A DNA stretch of 64,000 nucleotides from NCBI GenBank assembly GCA_947471745.1, contig CANJKZ010000822.1:157001-221000 (forward strand), written 5' to 3'. This document shows positions 52,810 to 63,696 of this stretch, in pieces. Source of the stretch: Closterium sp. Naga37s-1. Taxonomy: Eukaryota; Streptophyta; Zygnematophyceae; Desmidiales; Closteriaceae. The notes below the pieces were generated by a model. It saw only the letters and a program-made list of their open reading frames with translations. It did no database searches and was not told the DNA's origin. Each line of letters opens with the position of its first letter. The first letter of the stretch is position 1. The translations under genes were made by a program, and so were the position numbers.

Positions 52810-54280
52810 AGTGGAGCCTCCGGCGGCCAGTCTACGGTCTCCGCCAGGCGCCCCGTGAGTGGCACGACACACTGAGGAATACACTTGCGGCTCTTGGGTT
52901 TGCTCCTTCTACTGCCGACCCGTCGCTGTTTCTGCGCACCGACACCTCTTTGCCGCCGTTCTACATCCTCGTGTACGTCGACAACTTGGTCTTTGCCACT
53001 GCTGACACTGCTGGACTCGCCCACGTGAAGTCCGAGCTGCAGAAGAGACACACGTGCACAGACCTGGGTGAACTGCGCAGCTACCTTGGCTTGCAGATCA
53101 CCCGGGACAGAGCACAGCGCACCATTACCCTGACTCAGTCACACATGGTGCAGCAGGTCCTTCAGCGCTTCGACTTCACGTACTCCTCGCCTCAGGCCAC
53201 TCCTCTGTCTACTCGCCACTCGCTCTCAGCTCTGCCTTCGGATGAGTCCGTAGAGCCGAGTGGCCCGTACCCAGAGCTTGTTGGCTGCCTCATGTACCTG
53301 ATGACCTGCACACGACCTGACCTTGCATACCCTCTTAGCATCTTGGCACGCTATGTTGCTCCTGGGAGACACCGACCAGAGCACATGGCTGCAGCGAAGA
53401 GGGTGTTGCGCTACTTGTGCAGTACGTCGGGCATGGGGCTAGTGCTTGGAGGGCGACGTTCAGTGGTCCTCACAGGTCACGCAGACGCTTCTTGGGCTGA
53501 CGACCAGGCTACGCAGCGGTCGTCGCAGGGTTACACCTTCAGCCTTGGTTCCGGCTCTGTTTCGTGGCGGTCTACCTGCTCGTCTTCTGTTCTCGGCTCC
53601 AGCTGTGAGGCTGAGATCTACGCGGGGGCCATGGCTGCACAGGAGCTACGCTGGCTCACCTACCTGCTGACTGACCTAGGAGAGCCGCCTCGTTCTCCTC
53701 CAGTTCTGTACGTAGACAACAAGGCCATGCTGGCCTTGTGTCGGGAGCATAGACTGGAGCACAGAACGAAGCACATTGCTCTTCGCTACTTCCTTGCTCG
53801 TGAGCTGCAGCAGCGTGGTCAGCTGCGCCTTGCTTACGTGGCCTCTGAGGCCAACACTGCTGATATCTTTACCAAGGCACTTCCGCCTTGTGATCATCAG
53901 CGCTTCTGTACGATGCTAGGTCTTGTGCCTACTTGGCCTCACTTGCTCACTTCTTGACCTTGCTTGTACTGTGATCTTTCTATACCTGCACTTGCTTGTT
54001 TACCTTTATATATGATCTTGCATGTGAACTGGCCTTGTGGCCTTGAACTTGTGCTCGGAATGTGTGGTGACGTTGTGATCCACCCTGAGCTTGCTTTGCT
54101 TTGCTTGACTGGTCTTGTGACCTCTTGTTCTCCCCCACTTTGCCTATGGGGGTGTGTCAAACTCATATGCTATAGTCTGTGTAGGCTGTAGTGGGGTAGA
54201 CAATATGGGGTACAACACTTTTAGGTTTTCCTACTTGTACCCACCTGCTTGCTAGTTCATTCATTCCTCATTTCTTCACA
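52810..54280 (+). mobile_element. Ty1/Copia 3' fragment (RT, RNase H, 3' LTR)
   Basis: Plus strand: the second half of reverse transcriptase (VYGLRQAPREWH, LVYVDNLVFA), RNase H (HADASWADD, YVDNKAMLA) to a stop near 53957, purine tract CTATGGGGGTG, and a ~126-bp LTR 54155-54280 (TGTCAAAC to CTTCACA). The LTR layout resembles the TRIM at 46405-47977, suggesting a related lineage. The 5' part is missing and replaced by the minisatellite. The remaining coding part looks open. Confidence 0.85.
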
Positions 54281-57200
54281 ACGACGACCATAACTGCATC
54301 GTTACCCCCAGGGTTCGAAGGTAACCCTGTGACGAAATCCATGGTAACCTACTGCCATGCGCGCTCAGGCGGTGGAATCGGCTGCAACTGACCCGCCTTT
54401 TTTTTTTTTTTCGCGAGCTCTTCATCATTTGACACGTAGGTTACGAGCCCACGTGGTGCTGTACGTCGGTCAACAGCTCCGGCCAATAGTAATACCGCTG
54501 CAGTTGCTGTCGCGTTTTTTCTACCCCGAAATGTCCCGAGGTAATCCCGTCGTGTGCCTCCTGCAGTAACAGTTCCCTCAGTAGTGAGTACACGGGTACC
54601 CAGATGCGGTTGGTGCCTGTTTTCACGTAATAGACTCCTCTGGCCTGTGCCAGTTGCTGTAAATTTCCGGTCGTGAAAAATGGGTCGGTACTGTATTCGT
54701 GGGTGAATAGGCCTGTTAACAGTGGGTTGGTTTGGGCGAGTAGGATGGCGTGGAGTTGGGCGGTGGGGCATGTGAGTGCGTCGACTATGTTGGATGCGCC
54801 TTTTTTGTATGTGACCGTGTAGTGGAAGTTGGACTCCAGATAGTCCAACCAGCGGATCTGTCGTGGGTTGAGATTCGGTTGGGCGCGAAGATACTGTAGA
54901 GATCGTTGGTCTGTCCGTACTGTCACGTCTGCTCCCGTGGGGTAACATCGCCACACTTTGAACGCGTGCACGATCGCCAACGTGTCGCGGTCGTGTATCG
55001 GGTAGTTGCGTTCAGGCGGGTGAAGCTTGCGGGACTCATACGCGATTGGCTGGAGGCTGTTCCCGAAGTCATGCAACAGTACTGCTCCCACAGCGATGTC
55101 GCTAGCGTCGGTGACGAGTTCGAACGGATGGTGCGGATCTGCGATGTGAAGTACGAGGGGTGAGCACAAAATATTTTTGAGGGCCGAGAAGGCAGCTTGC
55201 TCTTTCTCCCCCCACGTGTACTCAACCCCCTTCTTCAGCAGGTCAGTCAGCGGGGCAGTCAGCTTCGCCATGTCAGGGACGAACTGGCGTACGTAGTTGA
55301 CGAACCCCAGAAAACTCTGCAACTCGGTCAAGTTGGTCGGCGCGTGCCATGCTTGAATCGTCGCAATCTTTTTCGGGTCTATTTCCACTCCTGCAGCTGA
55401 ATAATGTGTCCCAAAAACTCCAGTCGGTCCTGTAAAAACTCACACTTAGACGCTTTTGTCAGTAAGCGGTTCTCACTCAGTATCTTCAAAACTGCTTCGA
55501 TGTCCTGCAAGTGCGATGCTCTGTCAGGGCTGTAAATAAGTATGTCGTCCAGATACACGATGACGCACTTATCTAAGAGTGGGCAGAAGGCTTCGTTCAT
55601 GGTCATTTGAAAGGTGGCGGGGGCGTTGGTCAGTCCGAAGGGCATGACGGTATATTCGAAGGATCCGTAGCATGTTCGGAAGGCTGTCTTAGGGCAGTCA
55701 GGTGGGTTGACGCGAATCTGGTGGTAACCTCCCCGAAGGTCGATTTTCGAGAAAACCCGGGCTGTGCGCAGTTGGTCGATCAGTTCGTCGGCTCGTGGAA
55801 TGGGGTAACGGGATTTTATGGTAACCCGGTTCAGTGCTCTGTAGTCTATGCACATGCGAAAACCCCCGTCATTTTTCGGTGTGAATAGTATCGGTGCTGC
55901 GAAGGGCGACGAACTAGGGCGAATGAACTCCTTCTCGAGCAGGTAATCTAGCTGCTTCCTCTGTTCGTCCAGTTCGGGTTGGGTTAGTCGGAACTGTCAC
56001 TGTACTGTTGGATGTGCCCCCGGTTCTAGTTCTATCCTGTGGTCGTGCGGTCGCTGAGGTGGCAGTCCCGTCGGTAGGTCGTCCGGGAAGATGTCATTGT
56101 ACTGCTTCAACAGTGCTGCCAGATCACTCGGTACGTCGGCTAGCAGTTTTTGTAAATCCCCCCCTTTGTCTGCTGCCTTGGCTTCCCGAATGTCAACCGC
56201 GTACACGTCAGCTCCTGCCGCTACGGCGCGTTTCATCGTGATCGCGTTGGCACGCACCGACGAAGACTCAGGTGAGCCCCAGCGAGGTAAGGAGAGGTTT
56301 TTACCGTTCACTCGCACAGTGCAGTCACCCGTCGTCCAGTCGATTCGCGGATTCTGTCGTCGCAGCCAATCACGCCCGAGTAAAATGTCGGTCCCGTCGA
56401 GGGTCGTTGCGAGCATTTCCTAGCTAAACGTGAAGTTACCCCTGCATCAAATCCGAACTCGGTCCACGCGTTCCCGTATCGCCAGTGGCTTGCCGTCGAC
56501 CAGTCTTGCGTTGATCTCAGGTAAACATCTGTGCAGTGGCAGTCGCAGTTTTCGTGCTGTGGCAGTGTTGATAAGGCTGTGGCTGGCCTCTCCGTCTACG
56601 AAGATTTTAACTAAGTCCGTCCCGATTTTTCCACTAAGTAGTATAGGGCTGTCTACCGTAGTACCCTCCTTATTCGGCCGAGTGTGGTCGATTGCGTGAA
56701 CCGGCACAATCACTCGGTGAGGGTCGGTTGGGTCGGGCGAGCGGCGTGACCTGTCAGTAGGGGGCCCGTCTGCTACTGACTCCCAGCGTTTCCCTGCTGC
56801 TTGGTCTGTTTCTGCTGCTGAGCTTCCCCCTTTCCCTTAGCATTTTCCGGGCATTCGCTCTTACGGTGTCCCGGCCGATTGCACACAAAGCAGCGCCCTT
56901 TGAATGGTGCGGCAGCGGCATTTGCGGCGACGGCACGTATCGTAGCGCCTTCGTTCGTCCCACGAGGCCGATGTCCCCAATTGCTGCTTCCGTAGGACCC
57001 CGGTCTCGGTCGGCGGAAGAAATCGAGTTTCTCCGCCATAGCGAGAATCTCCTGAAAATCGGTGACGCCGCGAAGCTGGATTTCCTGAGCGATGTCCTGC
57101 TTCAGGCCGCCGATGTAGCGGTCGATGCGTTCGCTCTCGTGCATATAACCCACTTGCTCGCATAGCGCCAGAAACCTGCTCGTGTAGTCTTGGACGGAAC

Positions 57201-58448
57201 CGACTTGGCGCCAAGTGCGGAGCCTCTGTCGCGCCGTGATCGAAGCCGCAATTGGCTCGAAACGGGTGCGCGCAGACGTGCGCACCACGCGTCCCACGTG
57301 CGATACTGGGGCACCTCCACGAAATACGACGGCGCCCAGGGTCCGGTTTGTCCTTCCCGTGTCGGTAGAGTCGCGTAGTCTAACGGCTTCGTGACGATGA
57401 CGCTCAACCAATCCATGGCGGGTCCTCGCAGCAATGACACGTCGTAGCGGATTTTCGCCGTATCCTCCGAGACGTAGTTGGCGTCGAAAAACACGTTCAT
57501 CGTGAACAACCACGCCTGAACGGTAGGACCACCCCGTTGGCTGGGATCGAAGCATGGCGGACACTGCGGCTTCAGCGGCATCGGCGACGGTAAAGCTGAT
57601 TCGCCGGCCGGCACCGAAATCATGACTCGAGGTTGATTCCTGGCCGCATTCGTCGCGTCGGGGTGCGTCGTGCCGTGGTCGTCGTCTCCGTCATGGCGGA
57701 CGACGCCATCACTTGCGGTGCTCGCGGGTTGCCCCACACTTCCGTGTTGCGATGTCTGTGGTGCGGGCTGAATCGGGGTGTCAGGTGCTTGGGATTGTGT
57801 TCGTGCGAGGTCATTTTGCAGGGAGGTATGTTCCGCCGTTAATGCCGTGATTTCTTCGGAGTTTTCGTGTAGTTGTCGCAGCAACTCGTCCAGGCGGTCC
57901 TGCGTGAGGTTAGTGACGTCAATATGTTCGGCCATTCCGAAGGGCGTCGGCTCGTCTTAGTCTAGGCGCAGTCGTGGCTGCACGCGTTTACGAGAGAACG
58001 CGAGGACAGCGGCTCCTAGGTGCTAAGGTGCGTGAGTCCCTTCGAGTGAAAAAATCAAAAGTTGATTTCCTGGGGTGCGGAGATGCGCGGTCCGAAAAGG
58101 AAAGAGGCTCTGAATACCAAGTGTTACGGGTGCAATGAATCGAAGTAGCGAGAATTGCACTACGGTGTCAAACGAGTATAAAATGTGAGCGAAGGCATGA
58201 GCGAACATTTATACGCGAAACATGCAAACGGTAACGCGGTGCGTGCGAGCCAGCTGGTGCTATGCTGGAAGCGAGGCTCGGGCTAGTCCCGATGCGTAGG
58301 CCGACGCGGCCAGGCCAACAGTGCGAGGTTTGGTGAAATAGTGCGCGCGAAGTCGGCGAAGCCCCGTTAGCAGTAACGGGCGAACAACGGCTGCTGCTGT
58401 ACGCGATGTTGCAGGGCGCACTAAGGAATATCGAGAAAATTCCTTACA
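54281..58448 (-). mobile_element. Ty3/Gypsy fossil 2
   Basis: On minus: LTR 58122-58448 (TG..CA ends); a primer-binding-like TTGGTATTCAGAGCC just inside; gag (~56.8-57.9 kb) with zinc knuckle CFVCNRPGHRKSEC; protease (DGEASHSLI, LGRDWL); reverse transcriptase (~55.4-55.9 kb); RNase H (~54.8-55.3 kb); H2C2 motif and start of integrase. The left end stops exactly at the Copia LTR end (54280), suggesting that element inserted into it. About three to five breaks. The second LTR is not seen. Confidence 0.85.
58122..58448 (-). repeat. Gypsy 5' LTR (327 bp)
   Basis: Plus strand TGTTACGGGT to AAAATTCCTTACA. The possible solo LTR at 33268-33548 shares its ends. Confidence 0.7.
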
Positions 58449-59234
58449 GATACACTAGAACGAAATGACTCTTATCAACAAGAAACAAAACCTGATTCTT
58501 GTCCTCCTTTCCATCAACAGCCAATGCTACACTTGAGTTTCTTGTCAAAGTTAGCAGCATCCACCCATCAGGCCATAATGCAATCATCTCCTTACATCTA
58601 TCCTAGTCCCCACTCTTAACCTTTGCAAGAGTCCAGGCACAAATACGTCAATCAGTTGTTTTACTAGGTGCATGAGCTTGCGATCATGCTTCCACAACAT
58701 CTAGACGCCCAATTACCATACTCCCATCCCATCCATCTAAACGTCAACCATCAACGATACCATAGTACGATAGCACGAGTGGAAAAGCAACACATCTTCC
58801 CTCCTCACTCCAGCTCTTCTACTCCGGCCTCGTCAAGCCACAATCTCCCCACTCTTTATATCAATGACTATGACTCCCCACCTCACTCCACCTCTCTCTG
58901 CCTCACTCCATCCCTCTCCTGCCAATCACCTCCATCCTTAACTCCACCTCTCCCTCCACTTGTACCTGTCTCATCAAGTACAGCACCAAGTCCCCATACC
59001 CCGCTTCAACAGCACCGAACTGTACTCATCTCCCCAACACTAAACCACTTCCATTTCACAATGGGAAACATCTCCCCACTCCCTGCATTCACTTCTATCG
59101 CCTCCTTCCTCCCATTCCTCACTTCACTGCACCCTGTCTCGCCAGGTGAACCACAAACTCCCCATACCTCTTAAGTGACTCTCCACAAGACTCCACCCAC
59201 TCCACCTTTCTCCACCTCACTCCACCTCTCTCCC
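58449..59234. other. 3' flank of the SEC24-like gene with partial tail copies
   Basis: Contains GCCAGGTGAACCACAAACTC near 59142, a copy of the tail of the last SEC24-like exon (GCCAGGTGAACCACAAACTC at 59258), and a weaker one near 58970. No other feature seen. Confidence 0.5.
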
Positions 59235-60580
59235 TCACTTCACCTGCACCTGCCTTGCCAGGTGAACCACAAACTCCCCATACCCCATCCCTGTAGCACT
59301 CCTATCCTCCACGAACGAATGGTAGAACGCCAGCTCACCGCTGCCGCCCTGCCGCAGCAGCTGCACCCCTTGATGACAAACCTCGCCGCCCCCTCTGCTG
59401 CCGTTGCCACCCGGGAAATCCCCGCTGCGCAGGGCATCGACTATGGCTGAGATTCGGGCGGCAAGTGGGCTGTCGGGCGGCGGAATGAAGGGAACCTGGC
59501 GGAAAACAAGATGCAAGGGCAGGAGGAAGGAGGAAGAGGAAGGGTAGAGTGTTGAGGGGAAACAGTGGAGGGGGGCCTCTTGCCCATCTTTTGTGCTACC
59601 AGTAATGGTGCTACATTTGATAAAACGGGAGAGAAGGGAGAAGTTGCTAAGGGGAAAGAGGGGGCGAAGAAATAGGAGGAGGAGGCATAGCCCGAACACT
59701 AGTACAGAGAATAAAGCCCAGGCCTTTGGCTTTACCAGGCTAATATCAGGGGCGTTCAGAGCGTCCTGCCCAGCGAAATGCCTTGACTCAAAACACCCTG
59801 ACACACCTAACACAAAACGTACCAGGCTTATATCGGGGGCGTTCAGAGCGTCCTGCCCCACAATCTGGGCGGCAGTGCCAGCTGGCAGCGCGCCGCCCAG
59901 CCAGAGCGTGAGGCCTGTGCTGTCGTCCAATAGGAACGCGCCCTGCGGGTCGAGTGATGACGTGGCGAGCGGCAGGGCGCGGGGGAGGGTGACGAGGCCA
60001 GCCGCGTCTTGCACCCCACACTACAAGTGGGAGAGAGGGGGGAGGGGGAGAAGAGGGGGGGAGGGGGAGGGGGAGGGGGAGGGGGAGGGGGAGGGGAGAG
60101 GGGAGGGGAGAGGGGTGGTTCGAAGAAGCATCGATGCATTCAACTGACAACCCACATTGCTGGAGGGGGGTGGAGATGAGAGGTGAGAGCAGCTAGGGAC
60201 TGACATGCCATGCCGTCATGCAAATCTCTTACCCAAGTGATGGCACGTCATTCACCCACCTGAGCTGGCATCACATCAACGCGTATGAGAGGGTGATCAA
60301 TCCATAGCATACAGCATTCTCAGAATGCTCCAAGTCCTCCCAACCGACACCACCGTCCTCATCAGCCGTGCCCTGGGGATGCACAGACGACTTTTGAGGC
60401 GTCTCAAAAGTCCTCATCAGCCGTGCCCTGGGAATGCACAGCCTCTTCAGCATGTGGATGCGAGCCCTCCCATGCATATACATTCTCACCTGTGCTGCCG
60501 TGCCATCCACGCACATCAACTTGGGGTACAGCATTCTCAGAGTCCTCCCAACCGACACCACCATCCTCATCAGCCGTGCC
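59235..60580 (-). CDS. SEC24-like COPII coat protein, C-terminal exons (gene continues right)
   Basis: On minus, exons 60490-60580 (ARLMRMVVSVGRTLRMLYPK), 59823-60020 (VTLPRALPLATSSLDPQGAF, LLDDSTGLTLWLGGALP) and 59235-59495 (VPFIPPPDSPLAARI, LLRQGGSGELAFYHSFVEDR, YGEFVVHLARQVQVK stop). All junctions have GT-AG borders and matching phase. The pattern LYP-L, then LLDD..LWLG (gelsolin-like domain), then SFVEDRS..YGEF is that of SEC24, the cargo adaptor of COPII vesicles at the endoplasmic reticulum. The first exon is the least certain, because it occurs in several partial copies. Upstream exons lie beyond the Copia insertion on the right. Confidence 0.7.
59745..59790 (-). pseudogene. Copy of SEC24-like exon end
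   Basis: Repeats GQDALNAPDIS of the exon at 59823-60020, the last 40 or so bases, in the following intron. Confidence 0.7.
60040..60112. repeat. (GGGGGA)n microsatellite
   Basis: G-rich six-base repeat in a SEC24-like intron; many G-runs of three or more, so G-quadruplex formation is possible. Confidence 0.85.
60297..60441 (-). pseudogene. Partial tandem copies of a SEC24-like exon around a palindrome
   Basis: On minus, CTGTGCATYCCCAG followed by GGCACGGCTGATGAG occurs twice, separated by the palindrome at 60389-60412. The lower copy continues with the VGRTL-coding region, altered. Another donor-side copy lies near 60646-60690. Confidence 0.65.
60389..60412. repeat. 24-bp palindrome at a duplication junction
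   Basis: GACTTTTGAGGC then GTCTCAAAAGTC, one mismatch. The 20-plus-bp sequence TCATCAGCCGTGCCCTGGGR is directly repeated on both sides. Confidence 0.85.
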
Positions 60581-60687
60581 CTGGGTATGCACGTGTGGAT
60601 CTTCTTCAGCGTGTGGTGAGAGTGTGGATGCGAGCCCTAACATGCCTCTACACTCTCACCTGTGCTGCCATGCTATCCACACGTATC

Positions 60688-63047
60688 TGTTAGAATCCCT
60701 CTCCTCTTGTAACCTGCATATATGCTATAGGACAGGCTAGAGTTAACCACCCAAACTTAGTTAACAGGGGTAACCCAGTTTGTAGGTTGGAACCCAACCT
60801 TGGTCCAATTATTGGACCCCAAAAGGTTGGGTTGGGTAGAATTATTGGCCCCCTCCAATAATGTTGGCCCAACCCCAACTTGGCCAACATTATTGGACCC
60901 CACCAATAATCTCCCAACCCAACTTCTTGGTTGGGGTCCAATAATGTCACCTTAGGTTAGCATCCAACCCCATTACTATGTATACCCCCATGATTCTCAA
61001 TCAAGTTATCAACTTCATTCCTAACTCCTTCTCTCACATGGTATAGAGCTATCAATCCTAGGCCTACCCCACTCGTTTCAAAGGCCCACCCGGCCGCCGC
61101 AACCCCCGGCCTCCTCCCTCATTTTTTTTTTCCTCGCGGCTATCCTGCCGCCCTCCCCCCCCCTTTAGCGCCCTTTCCCTCCACAGCTCCGCGGCCTCCC
61201 TAGCCGCTGCGGCCCGCGCCGCTCCCTTCCGCGGCCTTGTCGGCGCCTCCGCGCCCGCTTCGCCGCGGCCTCGCCAGCCGCTGCCGCCCGCGCTGCTTCT
61301 CTCCGCGGCCCCGACGCCGCCTCCGCGCCCGCCTCGCCGCGGCCTCGCCAGCCGGCGCCGCGCCACTTCGCGGCCTCGACGCTGCCTCCGCGCCAGAGCA
61401 GCCGCGGCCTCGCCAGCCGCCGCCGCCCGCGCCGCTCCCCTCCGCGGCCTCGTCGCCGCCTCCGCGCCAGCGCAGCCGCGGCCTCGCCAGCCGCCTGCCG
61501 CCCGCGCCGCTCCCCTCCGCGGCCCCGACGCCGCCTCCGCGCCCACCTCGCCGCGGCCTCGCCAGCCGCCGCCGCCCGCGCCACTCCGCGACTCGACGCC
61601 GCCTACGCGCCAGCGCAGCCGCGGCCTCGCCAGCCGCCTGCCGCCCGCGCCGCTCCCCTCCGCGGCCCCGACGCCGCCTCCGCGCCCGCCTAGCCGCGGC
61701 CTCGCCAGCCGCCGCCGCCCGCGCCGCTCCCCTCCGCGGCCCCGACGCCGCCTCCGCGCCCGCCTCGCCGCGGCCTCGCCAGCCGCCGCCACCCGCGCCA
61801 CTCCGCGGCCTCAACGCCGCCTCCGCGCCAGCGCAGCCGCGGCCTCGCCAGCCGCTGCCGCCCGCGCTGCTCCCCTCCGCGGCCTCGACGCCGCCTCCGC
61901 GCCAGTGCAGCCGCGGCCTCGCCAGCCGCTGCCGCCCGCGCCACTCCCCTCCGCGGCCTCGACGCCGCCTCCGCGCCAACGCCGCCGCGGCCTCGCCAGC
62001 CGCTGCCGCCCGCGCCGCTCTCCTCCGTGACCACTGCGGGTCCACCCGCAGCCGTCCATCATGGCTAACGCCACACCCTCCCCCTCCCCCCTCCCTCCTC
62101 CTATTGATCCCTCCTCCATCGATAAACTGCAGCTCGCAGCGGACAAATCCGCCGTCAACTGGCACTCATTCGTCGGCAGCATCCGACGGGTCCTCTCCGA
62201 CGCATGGGTTCCCCCCTACCGCGTCCTTGACGTCATCCTCCGCCGTCCCCATGCCCTCCCCCCCACCGAACCTGATCACCCCGGCGAGACTCCTCCTCTC
62301 CCTCCCTCTCCTGGCGATCCCCCTCTTGAACCCGACCTCCAGCTCACCACCGACCAAGCCACCGCTGATGCAGATTTCATCTTACGCCGCCGTGCATACC
62401 TTATCCGCAAAGCCGAGTACGATGCAACAGTTGACGCCTATGACCAGGCGGTTGCTGGCCGCAATGCTCACCTCGCCATCGTCGCCAAATACAAAGACGA
62501 CATGGCTGCCTTCACCCCAAAACTCATCGCCTGGACAGCTGCTGACACCCGCGCCTGCACCGTTCTCCTTGGTTCTCTCCCTGACTCCCTCATGCGCCGC
62601 TTCCAGGCTCGGGAACTCCGTGCCTCGGTCATCTGGGCAGAACTCCATGCCATGTTTGAGCGCCGCGACATCAGTTCCGTCGGCATCCTTTTTCAAGAGT
62701 ACTTTTCAATCACCCTCGCCACCTGTGACGGAGCGGTTGACTATGTCGGACGCATGAGAGAGGTAGCTGATCGCCTCGAAGCCCGCCAAGCCGGCCTCTC
62801 CGAACCCCTCCAAATCCACCGCCTCCTTTTTAACCTCACCCCAGACTATGAATCCCGCCTTCACGCCTTTACCGAAGCCAATCCCATGGCTGATCTCGCC
62901 TCCGTTGAACAGTGGATCATTGATACTGAAGTCAAACTCCGCACTCCCATTGTCAACCTCGCCTCCTCCCAACCCTCCTCCTCCTCCCTCAACGCTACCC
63001 AGCCTCGCAAGCAGAGCAAGAACAACGGCAAAAGTCATGATCGGTAG
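60688..63047 (+). mobile_element. Ty1/Copia 5' part: LTR, GC repeat, gag
   Basis: LTR 60688-61038 (TGTTAGAATCC to CTCTCACA), followed at once by a primer-binding-like TGGTATAGAGC. The LTR's inside has several inverted copies of CCAATAATGTTGG and CCAACCCAA. A GC-rich tandem repeat (about 61190-62040) with CGCGGCCTCGCCAGCCGC follows, then gag at 62061-63047 starting MANATPSPSPLPPPIDPSSI with a Copia-type gag domain. No pol follows here: a 3'-truncated fossil; its gag looks open. Confidence 0.75.
61190..62040. repeat. GC-rich tandem repeat, ~65-75-bp unit
   Basis: CGCGGCCTCGCCAGCCGCYG and CGACGCCGCCTCCGCGCC alternate about a dozen times. Both strands stay open, giving spurious Arg/Ala-rich frames. 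Confidence 0.85.
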
Positions 63048-63057
63048 TGACACCAGC

Positions 63058-63696
63058 CCTAGCAATCCGGAGCTTCAGGGCGATTGGGATGAACGTTCAT
63101 CAGCTGGATACTATATAATTTCTCAGAGCTTAGACCTCGCCCGACGCCAGCATATAATGCACCTACTCCCAGAGGATGAGTGCGGACCCAAAGCGTGGGC
63201 CGTGCTCAAGGATCTCCATGCACCAACCTCAGTTGTAGCCACTCTAATGCTCGAGAGAGAGCTCTCCACCCTGCGCCTCAGTGAAGGAGAACCCGTTCAG
63301 CCCGTCCTAGATAAGCTTAGGGATCTCTACGCCAAATTAGCCATTGCCGGCATCACCTACCCCAAACAAACCAAGTGTGTGAAGATGCTGTCGCTGCTGC
63401 CAGAGTCTTGGATGGTCTTCACCAGCGGACTCAGTCTTCCCCAAAACCAGAGCCTCTGGACCTTGGAGTGGATCCGTACTAGAATTCTTGAGGAGGACTT
63501 TCAGAGGCGTCAGTTGAGGGGAAGTGAAGAGAGGAGCAGCAGCTATGCTATGCAAGGAGGAAAACGGGGTGGAGGCAAGAAATGGCAAGGGGCTAGGAGA
63601 GGAGCTTCAAAGGACGAGGAGCCCTTACCAGCAAGGCGGCAAAGGAGCAGGACGCGGCGAAGGCAGAGGTGGCAGAGGTGGTCCTTTTCTCGTTGA
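63058..63696 (+). mobile_element. Second Copia gag fragment
   Basis: Reads GDWDERSSAGYYIISQSL, HLLPEDECGPKAWAVLKDLH, MLERELSTLRLSEGEPVQ, LLPESWMVFTSGL, a UBN2-type Copia gag different from that at 62061-63047, so a separate element. No zinc knuckle or pol remains. Fossil. Confidence 0.7.

Noticed and set aside
51727-53051. Long frames of 14-residue repeats (GHRAWGTEHGAQSM and MLCAPCSVPHALCP)
   Set aside because: A 14-bp minisatellite without stops is open in all frames; no start context or non-repeat protein on minus.
61064-62757. Several 100-500-codon Arg/Ala/Gly-rich frames
   Set aside because: GC tandem array in the Copia 5' part; codon-like periodicity arises from the repeat.
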